Assembly: GCF_022410535.1 (NCBI RefSeq)
Contig: NZ_JAKNBL010000008.1
Location: 33,576-97,575, forward strand
Length of the DNA: 64,000 bases
Reading direction: 5' to 3'
DNA from: Pelotomaculum terephthalicicum JT
GTDB lineage: Bacteria; Bacillota; Desulfotomaculia; Desulfotomaculales; Pelotomaculaceae
The notes under the pieces: model-generated
What the model was told of the DNA's origin: nothing
The model's database searches: none
What the model saw: only the letters and a program-made list of their open reading frames with translations
Program-made: the position numbers and the translations under genes
In this document: piece by piece, positions 27,476 through 38,526 of the stretch
Numbering within the stretch: position 1 is the stretch's first letter
Layout of the letters: each line of letters starts with the position of its first letter

Positions 27476-28342
27476 ATGGACAATAAATACCCTTATGGAG
27501 GCCAGGCGGTAATTGAGGGAGTAATGATGCGCGGCCCTGATTCACGCGCCGTCGCCGTGCGCCTGCCGGACCAGACTATTGCGGTGGACAAAAAGCCGGT
27601 GGGCTCGCTGACCAAGCGGGTGCCGGTCTTAAAGTGGCCGCTGGTGCGGGGCGTGGTGGTGCTGATCGAATCCCTGGTGCTCGGCATAGAGGCGCTGACC
27701 TATTCGGCTAACCAGGCCGTCGGTGAAGATGAAGAGCTGACCACGAAAGAAATCGTTTTCACTATCGGCGCGGCGCTGGGGCTGGCCGTGCTTCTTTTTG
27801 CCCTCCTGCCCGTTGCTATGGCTCATTTTCTGCATAGTATTGTTCCTGGAAGCTTTTTACAGAGCCTGATTGAAGGAGTTTTCCGCATTGCCATCTTTCT
27901 GGCCTACGTGGTCGCCATCGGCCGGCTGGAGGATATCAAGCGTGTTTTTCAGTACCACGGGGCCGAACATAAAGTGATTAACGCCTATGAGGCCGGAGAC
28001 GAACTGTCCGTGGGGCAGGTGCAGCGGCACTCCACCGCTCATCCCCGCTGCGGTACAAGTTTTATTTTAATCGTGCTGGTGATCAGCATTCTGATATTTT
28101 CCCTGCTGGGTCATCAGGTCCTGTGGTGGCGGATTCTCTCCCGGGTGCTTCTATTGCCCGTGATTGCGGGGATTTCCTACGAATTGGTTAAACTATCAGG
28201 TAGATACGCCAGTGTTCCCTGGTGCCGCTGCCTGATCGCGCCGGGTCTTTGGCTGCAAAAATTAACAACCAGCCAGCCGGACGACGGGCAGGTGGAAGTG
28301 GCGATAACTGCCTTCGGGGCAGTGCTTAAGGCGGGTGAGTAG
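27476..28342 (+). CDS. DUF1385 membrane protein
   Basis: 288 residues. [15 protein letters not shown] near the N-terminus and [29 protein letters not shown] in the middle are signatures of DUF1385, a conserved Clostridia membrane protein with metal-ligand-like His and Cys residues and about four membrane segments. Function unknown. It lies between rpmE and prfA and is separated from prfA by two bases, so the two are one operon. Confidence 0.85.
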   Translation: MDNKYPYGGQAVIEGVMMRGPDSRAVAVRLPDQTIAVDKKPVGSLTKRVPVLKWPLVRGVVVLIESLVLGIEALTYSANQAVGEDEELTTKEIVFTIGAALGLAVLLFALLPVAMAHFLHSIVPGSFLQSLIEGVFRIAIFLAYVVAIGRLEDIKRVFQYHGAEHKVINAYEAGDELSVGQVQRHSTAHPRCGTSFILIVLVISILIFSLLGHQVLWWRILSRVLLLPVIAGISYELVKLSGRYASVPWCRCLIAPGLWLQKLTTSQPDDGQVEVAITAFGAVLKAGE

Positions 28343-28344
28343 AA

Positions 28345-29412
28345 ATGCTGGAGAAATTGTCGGCCCTGGAGGAAAAGTACGAGGAACTGAGTAAATTGAT
28401 CGCCGACCCGGAGGTAATTGCCGACCTGGGGCGCTGGCAGCAATATGTCAAGGCCCATGCCGATCTTGCCGACGTGGTCGGCGTGTACAAAGAATATAAG
28501 AAAACAGCTAAGGAAATTCAGGAGACACAGGCAATCCTGGATGAAGAGTCGGACGGGGACATACTGGATATGGCCCGGGCCGAACTTGAACAATTGCTTG
28601 CAGTAAAGTCGGACCTGGAATTGAAGCTGAAAGTGCTGCTGCTGCCCAAGGACCCAAACGATGAGAAGAACGTGATCATGGAAATACGCGCCGGGACAGG
28701 CGGTGAAGAAGCGGCTTTGTTCGCGGCCGACCTGTTTCGCATGTACGCGCGCTTCGCGGAAACTCAGGGCTGGAAAACTGAAATATTAAGCGCCAATTAC
28801 ACCGATATCGGCGGTTTTAAAGAAGTAGTCTTTAACATTGAGGGACGCGGCGCTTACAGCAGGCTGAAATTCGAAAGCGGCACACACCGGGTGCAGCGGA
28901 TTCCCACCACCGAGTCCGGCGGGCGAATTCACACATCGGCGGCCACGGTGGCGGTTTTGCCCGAGGCCGAGGAGGTGGACGTGGAGATTGACCCGAATGA
29001 CCTGCGCATAGATGTGTTCTGCGCTTCCGGCCATGGCGGCCAGTCGGTGAACACAACCCAGTCCGCCGTTCGGATAACCCATATCCCGACCGGAATAGTC
29101 GTTTCCATGCAGGATGAAAAATCACAGCATAAAAATAAGGACAGGGCGATGAAGGTGCTGATGGCGCGCTTGCTTGACCGGGCCCAGACCGAACACCAGC
29201 AAAGGCTGGCCAGCACCCGCAAGTCAATGGTCGGGTCTGGTGACCGCAGTGAGCGGATCCGTACTTATAATTTCCCCCAGAACCGGGTGACCGACCACCG
29301 GATCGGCCTTACTCTGCACCGCCTGGACGGAGTTCTGGAAGGCGACCTGGGCGAGGTTATCGAGACCTTGATCACTACCGACCAGGCTGAGCAGCTCAAA
29401 CAAGTGGAATAA
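28345..29412 (+). CDS. prfA: Peptide chain release factor 1
   Basis: 355 residues. The peptidyl-hydrolysis motif GGQ is in [20 protein letters not shown] and the stop-codon recognition segment [12 protein letters not shown] is present. The length is normal for RF1. The gene for the methyltransferase that modifies this GGQ glutamine begins two bases after the stop, giving a tight functional pair. Confidence 0.96.
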   Translation: MLEKLSALEEKYEELSKLIADPEVIADLGRWQQYVKAHADLADVVGVYKEYKKTAKEIQETQAILDEESDGDILDMARAELEQLLAVKSDLELKLKVLLLPKDPNDEKNVIMEIRAGTGGEEAALFAADLFRMYARFAETQGWKTEILSANYTDIGGFKEVVFNIEGRGAYSRLKFESGTHRVQRIPTTESGGRIHTSAATVAVLPEAEEVDVEIDPNDLRIDVFCASGHGGQSVNTTQSAVRITHIPTGIVVSMQDEKSQHKNKDRAMKVLMARLLDRAQTEHQQRLASTRKSMVGSGDRSERIRTYNFPQNRVTDHRIGLTLHRLDGVLEGDLGEVIETLITTDQAEQLKQVE

Positions 29413-29414
29413 TC

Positions 29415-30281
29415 ATGACAACTGTCAGAGAAGCCCTGCGCAAGGCCGGGCAAAAGTTGAGAGAAAGCGGCGCCGGCACTCCCGCCCTGGACGCCGGGGT
29501 GCTGCTCGGTCATGTGACCGGCCATAACCGCGCCGGACTTTACCAGGACTGGGAGCGCGAGCTCCCGCCGGAAGCGGAAGCCCGGTTTTTTACCCTGATC
29601 GCCAGGCGGGAGGCGGGCGAGCCGGTAGCCTACCTGACCGGGCGCAGAGAATTTATGGGATTGGATTTTACTGTCAATAACTCTGTCCTGATCCCCAGGC
29701 CGGAAACCGAACTGCTGGTTGAAACGGCAATTCACCTGGCCGGGGCCGGTGATATTATCGTTGACGCCGGCACTGGCTGTGGGGCTATCGCGATTAGTCT
29801 GGCCGTATTTTTACCGCAGGCAGTGGTTTACGCTACCGACCAGTCGCCCGACGCTATCGAGGTGGCCCGGCTTAACGCTGTTTCGCACGGTGTTGAGCGG
29901 CGCGTGTCATTTTTGCATGGTGATCTGCTCGCACCGTTAGCCGGACTGGGGTTGGCCGGGCGGGTGGACTTGATTGCGGCCAATCTGCCTTATATCGCCA
30001 CGCGTGAACTCGGCGCGCTGCCGCGGGAGGTGCGGCTGTATGAGCCGGTGACCGCCCTGGACGGCGGCGCAGACGGTCTGGACCTGTACCGGCGGTTGAT
30101 TCCCGCCGCGGCAGACATGCTCAAGCCGGGCGGCAGCCTGCTAATGGAAATAGGCAGCGGCCAGCGCGCAGCCGTGGCCGGCCTCTTGAGTCCCCCGTGG
30201 TGGGACACAGTGGTCCTGCAGGACCTGGCCGGACTGGACAGATTGGCGGTAGCCCGCCTCGCGCCGGACTTCAGCCGATAG
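29415..30281 (+). CDS. prmC: Release factor glutamine methyltransferase
   Basis: 288 residues. An N-terminal helical domain is followed by a class I SAM methyltransferase: YLTGRREFMGLDFTVN, VDAGTGCGAIAISLAV (motif I), and the active-site loop AANLPYI, where the usual NPPY reads NLPY. It methylates Gln of the GGQ motif in RF1 and RF2. ATG at 29415, coupled to prfA. Confidence 0.93.
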   Translation: MTTVREALRKAGQKLRESGAGTPALDAGVLLGHVTGHNRAGLYQDWERELPPEAEARFFTLIARREAGEPVAYLTGRREFMGLDFTVNNSVLIPRPETELLVETAIHLAGAGDIIVDAGTGCGAIAISLAVFLPQAVVYATDQSPDAIEVARLNAVSHGVERRVSFLHGDLLAPLAGLGLAGRVDLIAANLPYIATRELGALPREVRLYEPVTALDGGADGLDLYRRLIPAAADMLKPGGSLLMEIGSGQRAAVAGLLSPPWWDTVVLQDLAGLDRLAVARLAPDFSR

Positions 30282-30302
30282 CGAACCGTGTTGGCGGGAG
30301 AG

Positions 30303-30394
30303 ATAAGGGACGATTCTCTGTTTTGTCCGGCGCTGTAAAAGCAGTATAGATTTAAACCAGCAGGACCGTTTTCTTGTCAGGAGAACCGTCCCCT
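30303..30394. repeat. Second REP-like element (GGGACGGTTC type)
   Basis: Left half AAGGGACGATTCTCTG and right half GGAGAACCGTCCCCTT form an imperfect inverted repeat of the same type as the core at 20075-20150. It lies between prmC and the tsaC-type gene. Confidence 0.6.
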
Positions 30395-30419
30395 TGACAC
30401 TCTTGACACCGAGGTATTT

Positions 30420-31487
30420 ATGCTTAATAAGAAGATAAACACAAAATACATAACCGTAGACCCTTTTCATCCGGAATCCGGCCCCCTGGAAGAGGGCGGG
30501 TCCGTATTGAGGCGGGGGGGGCTGGTGGCATTCCCCACTGAAACCGTGTACGGTCTCGGGGCGAACGCTCTGGACGGGCGGGCTGTGGCCGGGATATTCG
30601 CAGCAAAAGGGCGTCCCCAGGATAATCCTTTGATTGTCCATGTCGCAGGCCCGGAGGCGGTGGGCGGACTCGTTAAAAAGACTACCGGCGCGGCGGAAGC
30701 GTTGATGAACGCCTTTTGGCCCGGCCCGCTGACGATAATATTGCCGGTTGGCGAAGCAGTGCCGGCTCAAGTTACCGCCGGTCTGGGCACTGTCGCCGTG
30801 CGCATGCCGGCACACCCGGTGGCGCTGGGTTTGCTGCGCGCGGCCGGTGTACCCGTCGCCGCGCCCAGCGCCAATACTTCCGGGCGGCCCAGCCCGACGA
30901 CCGCCCGCCATGTTTTAAGCGATCTGGCCGGGCGGATTGACTTAATCATTGACGGCGGACCGGCGGGAGTGGGAGTGGAATCAACGGTCGTTGACCTGAC
31001 CGTCCCGGTGCCGCTGGTGCTGAGGCCGGGCGGGATTACCCCGGAGGATTTGAGCAGAGTCCTGGACGCCGTGGCGGTGGATCCCGCGGCGCGGTCCGGG
31101 TTTCAAGGCAAAAGCCGGCCGCGTTCTCCCGGTATGAAGTACACCCACTACGCGCCGCGCGCGCCGCTCTTTTTGATTGAAGGCGAAGTAAAAGCCGCAG
31201 CGGCGAAAATTATGGATTTGGCGAAGGAGTACCGGGCGCGAGGCTGCCGGGTGGGAATCCTTGCCTATAAAGATGGGGAGGATTTTTCCGCCGCCGGGGA
31301 GGTTGTTACGGCCGGGCGCCGGGACAGACCTGAAACAGTGGCCGCGGCTTTGTACGCAACCTTGCGCCGCTTTGACGAGATGGAAGTCGACGTCATCCTG
31401 GCGGAAGGACTGGCGGACCAAGGTATCGGCCTGGCGGTAATGAACCGGCTGCGCAAGGCGGCGGGGGGAAAAATTATTAGAGTATAG
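30420..31487 (+). CDS. ywlC: Threonylcarbamoyl-AMP synthase (TsaC/Sua5 type, two-domain)
   Basis: 355 residues, so the long Sua5 form: YrdC domain (about 20-210; GGLVAFPTETVYGLGANA, KGRPQDNPLIVHV, FWPGPLTII, RMPAHPVAL, APSANTSGRPSPT) plus a C-terminal Sua5 domain (about 235-355). It makes threonylcarbamoyl-adenylate for t6A37 in tRNA. ATG at 30420 follows CGAGGT. In Bacillus the same gene follows prmC and spoIIR; spoIIR is not present here. Confidence 0.93.
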   Translation: MLNKKINTKYITVDPFHPESGPLEEGGSVLRRGGLVAFPTETVYGLGANALDGRAVAGIFAAKGRPQDNPLIVHVAGPEAVGGLVKKTTGAAEALMNAFWPGPLTIILPVGEAVPAQVTAGLGTVAVRMPAHPVALGLLRAAGVPVAAPSANTSGRPSPTTARHVLSDLAGRIDLIIDGGPAGVGVESTVVDLTVPVPLVLRPGGITPEDLSRVLDAVAVDPAARSGFQGKSRPRSPGMKYTHYAPRAPLFLIEGEVKAAAAKIMDLAKEYRARGCRVGILAYKDGEDFSAAGEVVTAGRRDRPETVAAALYATLRRFDEMEVDVILAEGLADQGIGLAVMNRLRKAAGGKIIRV

Positions 31488-31545
31488 GGACAGCACTCCT
31501 GAATTCCGAGTACTGCTATTTTATGAAGTTAGCGAGGGTGATCCT

Positions 31546-32025
31546 ATGGAACTGCTTTTTGTCTGCACGGGCAACACTTGCCGCAGCAGTATGGCGGAGG
31601 CGCTGGCACGCAAGATTTTGGCGGAGCGCCCGGCAGGTTCGGGGAAAATGACGGTTTCTTCAGCCGGCGTGGAGGCCTGGCAAGACGCGCCCGCGTCCCC
31701 GGAAGCGTTGGAAACGCTGGCTGGGATGGGAATTGACCTCACGGAGCACCGCGCCACCCGCCTGACGGCTGAAATAGCCGGCCGGGCCGGACTAATCCTG
31801 ACCATGACCCTGGCGCAGCGTAATTATATCCTGAGCGTATTTCCGCAAGCAGCCGGCAAAGTGTTCACTCTTAGCGAATTCACCGGGGCGGACGGGGATG
31901 TGCCCGACCCGGTCGGCCAGCCTGTGGCAGTCTACCGCCGGTGTGCGGAAAGGTTGGAATCTCTGATATCCCGCGCTTTAGACCGGCTTGCGGCAAACCC
32001 CGAGGGATTTTTTGCCCAAAATTAG
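31546..32025 (+). CDS. ywlE: Low-molecular-weight phosphatase, YwlE-like (protein-arginine phosphatase)
   Basis: 159 residues. The P-loop ELLFVCTGNTCRSSMAEA (Cys-x5-Arg) is at the N-terminus and the general acid Asp is in DVPDPVGQ. YwlE removes phosphate from arginine on proteins and counters McsB. The second residue of the loop is Thr, the type linked to arginine specificity, which supports YwlE. The position before rpiB and glyA is conserved. Confidence 0.88.
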   Translation: MELLFVCTGNTCRSSMAEALARKILAERPAGSGKMTVSSAGVEAWQDAPASPEALETLAGMGIDLTEHRATRLTAEIAGRAGLILTMTLAQRNYILSVFPQAAGKVFTLSEFTGADGDVPDPVGQPVAVYRRCAERLESLISRALDRLAANPEGFFAQN

Positions 32026-32122
32026 AGGAATTTTTCCGATTTCTGTCGAAATATCCTTAGCGTAAGCGAGTTTATAGGCGAGTTTAGGCAAGTTTATTCT
32101 TGTTAAAAAGGAGTCATTAATA

Positions 32123-32581
32123 ATGAAAGTTGCCCTAGCCAGCGATCACGGGGGATTTAGACTCAAGGAAGAAGTTGCCGCTTTTTTTCATGATACTGGT
32201 GTTGAATTCAAGGACTTCGGCACTTTTTCCGAGGAAGCGGTGGATTATCCCGACCTGGCCTTGGTAGTGGCGGAAGCGGTGCGCGGCGGTGATTTCGACC
32301 GTGGTGTGCTCTGCTGCGGAACAGGCATCGGAGTGGCCATCTCCGCCAATAAAGTCCCGGGCGTCAGAGCGGCATTGTGCCATGACACTTTTTCCGCCAG
32401 GGCGTCACGGGAGCATAATTGCGCTAATATATTGACCATGGGACAGCGGGTGATCGGTCCCGGCCTGGCGCGTGATATTGTATCGGCTTGGCTCCAGGCG
32501 GAATTCCAAGGGGGGCGGCACGCCCGCAGGATCAGTAAAATAGAAGCCATTGAGCAAAAATATAATCGATGTAGCCGGTAG
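32123..32581 (+). CDS. rpiB: Ribose-5-phosphate isomerase B
   Basis: 152 residues. [19 protein letters not shown] and [26 protein letters not shown] are RpiB signatures with the catalytic Cys in the latter. It interconverts ribose-5- and ribulose-5-phosphate. AAAGGAG precedes ATG 32123. Confidence 0.95.
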   Translation: MKVALASDHGGFRLKEEVAAFFHDTGVEFKDFGTFSEEAVDYPDLALVVAEAVRGGDFDRGVLCCGTGIGVAISANKVPGVRAALCHDTFSARASREHNCANILTMGQRVIGPGLARDIVSAWLQAEFQGGRHARRISKIEAIEQKYNRCSR

Positions 32582-32613
32582 GTAGTACCCGGCAGTGGGG
32601 AGGATTGTTTTAT

Positions 32614-33855
<1,242 letters not shown>

Positions 33856-33868
33856 GGTGTTGATCTTT

Positions 33869-34345
33869 ATGGAACGGCCGGGTTGGGACCGGTATTTCAT
33901 GGACATTACCAGAGTTGTGGCCAACCGGTCCACCTGTCTGCGGCGGCGCGTTGGCGCCGTTCTCGTTAAAGACAGGCGGATCTTGGCCAGCGGTTATAAC
34001 GGGGCCCCCGCCGGATTAAAGCATTGCCTGGATATCGGCTGTTTGCGCGAGCGGTTGGGCGTGCCTTCCGGCGAGCGCCACGAACTATGCCGCGGGCTGC
34101 ACGCCGAACAAAACGCCGTGATCCAGGCTGCCGTGCATGGTATCGCCATCAAGGGGGCGACTTGTTACGTCACCCACCAGCCCTGCCTGCTCTGTGCGAA
34201 AATTATGATCAACGCCGGCGTCGGGAAGGTGGTTTTCCAGGGTGATTATCCCGACCTCTCGGCGCAGGAGATATTTGATGAGGCAGGAGTGGAACTGGTC
34301 AGGTATGTCCAGGAATCAGGAGTCGGGGTTAAGGAGTCGGAATAA
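33869..34345 (+). CDS. comEB: dCMP deaminase family protein
   Basis: 158 residues. Zinc site [11 protein letters not shown] and PCLLCAK, with the N-terminal [33 protein letters not shown] typical of dCMP deaminase/ComEB. It supplies dUMP for dTMP synthesis. ATG at 33869 follows AAGGTG. The last dozen residues ([12 protein letters not shown]) are encoded by a heptad repeat element, and the same kind of tail ends atpI and spoIID here. Confidence 0.9.
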   Translation: MERPGWDRYFMDITRVVANRSTCLRRRVGAVLVKDRRILASGYNGAPAGLKHCLDIGCLRERLGVPSGERHELCRGLHAEQNAVIQAAVHGIAIKGATCYVTHQPCLLCAKIMINAGVGKVVFQGDYPDLSAQEIFDEAGVELVRYVQESGVGVKESE

Positions 34346-34390
34346 GGAAAAGGCCTTTCGTTTTGAGCATTCTGACTCTGCCAACTGAAT
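34309..34390. repeat. Heptad inverted-repeat element, copy 6, overlapping the comEB 3' end
   Basis: Left arm CAGGAATCAGGAGTCGG, AAGGAGTCGGAAT lies inside the coding sequence and supplies its stop. Right arm ATTCTGACTCTGCC, ACTGAAT. Confidence 0.7.
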
Positions 34391-34442
34391 AACTATTATA
34401 TGTAACTCTCGGGGCTCAGTAATGAGAGAATGAGAAAGGTAG

Positions 34443-35609
34443 TTGTATCCTTTGCTGAAAGTGATCACAGTTTTCGGGACCAGGCCGGAGGCGATTAAAA
34501 TGGCTCCCCTGGTAAAAGAGTTGGCGAAACACCGGGACGATATGGAATGTAAAGTGGCTGTTACCGCCCAGCACCGGGAGATGCTGGACCAGGTGCTCGA
34601 TCTGTTTGAAATAGTGCCTCACTACGACCTGGATATTATGCGCCGGCAGCAAAGTCTTTTTGACATCACCAGCCGGGCGCTGACCGGGCTGCGGGAAGTA
34701 TTCCAAAAGGAGAAACCCGGTCTGGTCCTGGTCCACGGCGATACAACCACCACCTTTGTGGCCGCCCTGGCTGCTTACTACCTGCAGATTCCGGTGGGAC
34801 ATGTTGAAGCCGGCCTGCGGACGCGTGACAAGTATTCCCCCTTTCCGGAGGAGATCAACCGCCACTTGACCGGCGTGCTGGCCGACCTGCACTTCGCCCC
34901 CACGGCCAACGCCAGGCAAAACCTGCTTGACGAGGGAGTGTCCGGGGAAAACATATATGTGACGGGGAATACCGTAATCGACGCTTTACTGGCCACTGTG
35001 CGGCCGGGCTACATTTTTGCCGACCGGGTATTGAGCCGGATTGATTACGCGAAACAAAGGGTTCTGCTGGTTACGACCCACCGCAGGGAGAACCTGGGCG
35101 GGCCGATGCGCGAGATATACCGGGCGCTGCGGGAAGTGACGGAAAACTACCGCGATGTGGAAGTTGTCTTTCCGGTGCATAAAAACCCTCTGGTTAGAAG
35201 TGTGGTGGAAGAAGAGCTGGGCGGGCGGGACCGCATTCATTTGATTGAACCTCTGGACTACCAGCCGTTCGCCAATCTGATCAACCGCAGTTACCTTGTT
35301 TTAAGCGACTCCGGCGGCCTCCAGGAAGAGGCTCCCGCGTTGGGCAAGCCCGTTTTAGTGCTGCGCAGCACGACCGAGCGGCCTGAGGCGGTAGACGCCG
35401 GCACTGTCCGGCTGGTGGGCACCGCCAGAGAGGCGGTGTTGTCCGAGACCAGGCGCCTGCTGGAGGACCACGAATGCTACGGGAAAATGGCCAACGCCGT
35501 CAACCCCTATGGCGACGGGCTTGCTTCACGGCGAATCGTACAAGCAATCAAACACAAGTTTGGCATTTCTAAAGAACGAATGCAGGAGTTTTGCCTTCAT
35601 AAATTTTAG
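34443..35609 (+). CDS. wecB: UDP-N-acetylglucosamine 2-epimerase (non-hydrolysing)
   Basis: 388 residues of GT-B fold. VFGTRPEAIKMAPLV, the HVEAGLRT segment, THRRENLG and SDSGGLQEEAP are classical for WecB/MnaA. It makes UDP-ManNAc for wall polymers. Start is uncertain: TTG 34443 or TTG 34452, after GAAAGGTAG, or GTG 34461. The gene stands directly before the ATP synthase operon as mnaA does in Bacillus; upp, usually between glyA and mnaA, is missing. Confidence 0.94.
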   Translation: MYPLLKVITVFGTRPEAIKMAPLVKELAKHRDDMECKVAVTAQHREMLDQVLDLFEIVPHYDLDIMRRQQSLFDITSRALTGLREVFQKEKPGLVLVHGDTTTTFVAALAAYYLQIPVGHVEAGLRTRDKYSPFPEEINRHLTGVLADLHFAPTANARQNLLDEGVSGENIYVTGNTVIDALLATVRPGYIFADRVLSRIDYAKQRVLLVTTHRRENLGGPMREIYRALREVTENYRDVEVVFPVHKNPLVRSVVEEELGGRDRIHLIEPLDYQPFANLINRSYLVLSDSGGLQEEAPALGKPVLVLRSTTERPEAVDAGTVRLVGTAREAVLSETRRLLEDHECYGKMANAVNPYGDGLASRRIVQAIKHKFGISKERMQEFCLHKF

Positions 35610-35629
35610 ATGTAACTGCATAGTAAACA

Positions 35630-35694
35630 GCAGGCAGGATAAGGTATGTTTAATGCCTTAAATATTCTGACCCCTGACTGCTGACTGCTGAATA
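35630..35694. repeat. Heptad inverted-repeat element, copy 7
   Basis: Right-arm units dominate: ATTCTGACCCCTGACTGCTG, ACTGCTGAAT. The left arm is eroded (CAGCAGGCAGGAT). It lies between wecB and the ATP synthase operon. Confidence 0.65.
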
Positions 35695-35841
35695 ATTTAA
35701 TTTCCAATAAAATTTTATTTTTTCTTGGAGGAATAGTATAAAAAGTGTAGAAGCAATATATGTTGAGGGTGATTCAGGGGGTAGGCCGGGTGGACGGTAG
35801 CCGGCGCGCGTGTTCACTTGGGCGTGATCCGCTGATTAAGT

Positions 35842-36108
35842 ATGCAGAAGAAAAAAGACTTTGATAAAGATGATAAAGATATAGAAAAACGGGACCAGCG
35901 GTGGGCGCTTCAGGCAATGGGCCTAACCACTGCTATCGGCACGGAGCTTGCCGTTACAGTTGTGTCCGGTTACTACTGCGGGCAGTTTTTGGACCGTCAT
36001 TTCGGCACCGGGCCCTGGCTCATGCTGGCCGGGGTTATTGCCGGTATCGCGATTGGGATTACCGGCATATATAAAACCCTGCAGAGGTTTTTTGGGGAGA
36101 GGAAGTAA
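35842..36108 (+). CDS. atpZ: AtpZ/AtpI-type protein, start of the ATP synthase operon
   Basis: 88 residues with a charged N-terminus and two membrane segments (about 25-48 and 55-77), GYYCGQFLDRHFGTGPWLMLAG being typical of AtpZ. AtpZ and AtpI are thought to help c-ring assembly or Mg/Ca uptake. No ribosome binding site is visible before ATG 35842 and an in-frame stop lies shortly upstream, so initiation is unusual. atpI follows after five bases. Confidence 0.8.
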   Translation: MQKKKDFDKDDKDIEKRDQRWALQAMGLTTAIGTELAVTVVSGYYCGQFLDRHFGTGPWLMLAGVIAGIAIGITGIYKTLQRFFGERK

Positions 36109-36113
36109 GCATA

Positions 36114-36557
36114 ATGCGAGACTGGGATTTTGCTGGCCAGTTAGCTAGGACATTGCGCATATCCGGCTTTCTTTTAGCGTTCTATTGCTTCGTGCTGTTG
36201 CTGCAGCCGAAAAATCCTGTTGTTTGGGGTTTTCTGGTGGGTACGGCCACGGGTATGTGGAATGCTTTTTTTCTGAATAAAAGACTGCAGGCCCTTTCCC
36301 GGGGGAACTTGCTCCGCGCCAAAGCACAATTGCTGGCCGGTGTTTTCCTGCGGCTTCTCATCATCATGGCGGTCTTGTATTTTGTTTCCAGAACAGGTTT
36401 TGCCAATATTTACGCGGCCGCGGCCGGGATTTTCGTGGTTCCGTGCATCTTTACTTTTGGTATGGCGGGTGCCTTGCTGAAGGGAAGCGGCCTTGCCGGC
36501 TCTTTGAAATATAAGTCAGTAACTACGCAGGACTCAGGAGTCAGAAATCGGGAGTAA
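36114..36557 (+). CDS. atpI: ATP synthase subunit I
   Basis: 147 residues with four membrane segments, matching AtpI in size, topology and place (just upstream of the a subunit). The C-terminal residues TTQDSGVRNRE come from a heptad repeat (CAGGACTCAGGAGTCAG at 36528-36544), so the native end was probably replaced. AtpI acts as a chaperone in assembling the c-ring. Confidence 0.82.
   Translation: MRDWDFAGQLARTLRISGFLLAFYCFVLLLQPKNPVVWGFLVGTATGMWNAFFLNKRLQALSRGNLLRAKAQLLAGVFLRLLIIMAVLYFVSRTGFANIYAAAAGIFVVPCIFTFGMAGALLKGSGLAGSLKYKSVTTQDSGVRNRE
36527..36552. repeat. Heptad element, copy 8 (left arm only), inside the atpI 3' end
   Basis: Units CAGGACT, CAGGAGT, CAGAAAT followed by GGGAGTAAG with the stop codon. 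No clear right arm follows. Confidence 0.65.
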
Positions 36558-36779
36558 GTATAAGAGAGATGATTTTAAGGATACATCATTTTTTTTTACC
36601 GTTAAAGAATTTGGGATGATTGCAAGGGCATAAGGATACTTAATTCGAACATTTATGGGAGGAAATCACATCATATATTGAGTGATAAGCAAATTTAGTG
36701 TGCACCAAATCCAGCTATATCAATGGATTTGAGTTATGCAGATGGCTATCATTTAAAGAGAAGGAGGTGAGAAAAGAAT

Positions 36780-37544
36780 ATGTTAAGCATGGCAGAAGTT
36801 GAAGAGAGGCTAGATATTTGGGGAAACGTTTTTCATTTCTGGGAGTTGGATGAGCACGGGCATCAAATACTTTGGAATTTAAACATAGGCGGCATGCATT
36901 TTGAGTTTATCCCAAAAGTAATGGTGATGACCTGGCTGACAATGATCCTGGTGGCGCTTTTTGCCATTGTCGCCACCCGCAATATGGATATGCGGCGGCC
37001 GCGCGGGGTGCAAAATGTCTTTGAGATGATGTTTGAGGGAATCAGGAATCTGGTCAACCAGAACATGGACCCGCAAAAAGGAGCGGGTATCATCGGTGTG
37101 GTTATTACGTTCTTTATCTTTATCCTGTTTTCCAACATTCTTGGACTTGTACCGACGCTCAGTTCCCCAACAGCCAATCCCAACACCACTTTCGCGCTAT
37201 CCCTGACTACTTTCGCGCTAATGTATTATTACGGATTGAAGTACAAAGGCGCCGGCTACTTTAAACATTTTGTCACGCCTTATGTTTTTTTCCTTCCAAT
37301 TAATTTGATCGAAGAGTTTTCCAAGCCGGTCACGCTGGCCTTCCGTCTTTACGGGAATATTTACGGCGGTGAAGTGATGCTGATAGTTTTACTGGGGCTG
37401 TTTGGAATGTGGGCCGACTTGCTGGGAGGCTTTATCGCTTCGGTAGTATGGCTGGCCTTCAGTATTTTCGTTGGCTGCATCCAGGCGTTTATCTTTACCA
37501 TGCTTTCTATCGTATATATTTCCATAGCTACCGCGGATCATTAG
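36780..37544 (+). CDS. atpB: ATP synthase subunit a
   Basis: 254 residues with five to six membrane segments. The essential Arg lies in the FSKPVTLAFRLYGNIYGGEVML segment, and VVWLAFSIFVGCIQAFIFTMLSIVYIS is the last helix pair. It forms the proton half-channels against the c-ring. AAGGAGGTG precedes ATG 36780. Confidence 0.96.
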   Translation: MLSMAEVEERLDIWGNVFHFWELDEHGHQILWNLNIGGMHFEFIPKVMVMTWLTMILVALFAIVATRNMDMRRPRGVQNVFEMMFEGIRNLVNQNMDPQKGAGIIGVVITFFIFILFSNILGLVPTLSSPTANPNTTFALSLTTFALMYYYGLKYKGAGYFKHFVTPYVFFLPINLIEEFSKPVTLAFRLYGNIYGGEVMLIVLLGLFGMWADLLGGFIASVVWLAFSIFVGCIQAFIFTMLSIVYISIATADH

Positions 37545-37620
37545 CCAAACTTTAAATGGTACCAAGTCTCTTAAAAAAACAGGTTAAGTATAACATTTAA
37601 TGAAAGGATGGGAATTTTAA

Positions 37621-37866
<246 letters not shown>

Positions 37867-38034
37867 GAAAAGACATCAGTCGCCGGAAGCCGGATGCCGG
37901 CCATTGTTTGACGCCTGGCGGCAGGCGGCCGGATTTGCGGCGTGCGGCGGTTGGTTTCATTGACCTCCGGCCCCTAACGACCGAATTTACGTTTGACGTC
38001 CGGTGTCAGACGTGCGAATGGAGGGGAAAAAGTT

Positions 38035-38526
38035 TTGGAAAATTTTCCAAATGCGACCCTGCTGGCGCAGGTGTTTCACTTTATTTTGTTATTGATCTTC
38101 CTTAAATTTGTCGCGTACAAGCCCTTGACCAAACTACTCTCCGACCGTCAGAAGCTTATTGCCGACAGCATCGCGGCCGCCGAGCAGGAAAGGGAGCAAG
38201 CTGAGCAATATAAAGCAGAGTTTGAGGCGGAATTGCGCCGCGCCCGCGAGCATGCCCAGGAGATTATCCAGAAAGCTACCAAAGCGGGTGAGGAGCAGGC
38301 TGTTGAAATCATTGAAAGCGCCAAGGAAGAGGCAAAGAGGCTGAAAGATTCAGCCCTTGTCGAGATCCAGCGTGAAAAAGACAAGGCTGTTGCCGAGATG
38401 CGCGACCAGGCCGCGAGTCTGGCCATTCTTGTGGCAGGCAAGATCCTGGAGCGCCAGATTGACGACAACATCCAGCACGAGCTGGTCCAGGAGTTCGTTA
38501 AAGAGGCAGGGGAGCTGCTATGCTAA
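38035..38526 (+). CDS. atpF: ATP synthase subunit b
   Basis: 163 residues: one N-terminal membrane helix ([21 protein letters not shown]) and a long charged helix (about 30-160) that forms the peripheral stalk. TTG at 38035 after GGAGGGG gives the usual N-terminus; the frame is open further upstream without support. The 170-base gap after atpE has no gene. The end overlaps atpH by seven bases. Confidence 0.94.
   Translation: MENFPNATLLAQVFHFILLLIFLKFVAYKPLTKLLSDRQKLIADSIAAAEQEREQAEQYKAEFEAELRRAREHAQEIIQKATKAGEEQAVEIIESAKEEAKRLKDSALVEIQREKDKAVAEMRDQAASLAILVAGKILERQIDDNIQHELVQEFVKEAGELLC

Noticed and set aside
36575..36610. Hairpin with T-run between atpI and atpB as a terminator
   Set aside because: The stem (GATGAT/ATCATT) is only five to six weak pairs; stopping there would cut the ATP synthase operon. 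It could at most be a pause site.
37867..38034. Extra coding sequence in the atpE-atpF gap
   Set aside because: Open frames exist on the plus strand but have no ribosome binding site and no family resemblance; the atpF start at 38035 is well supported.
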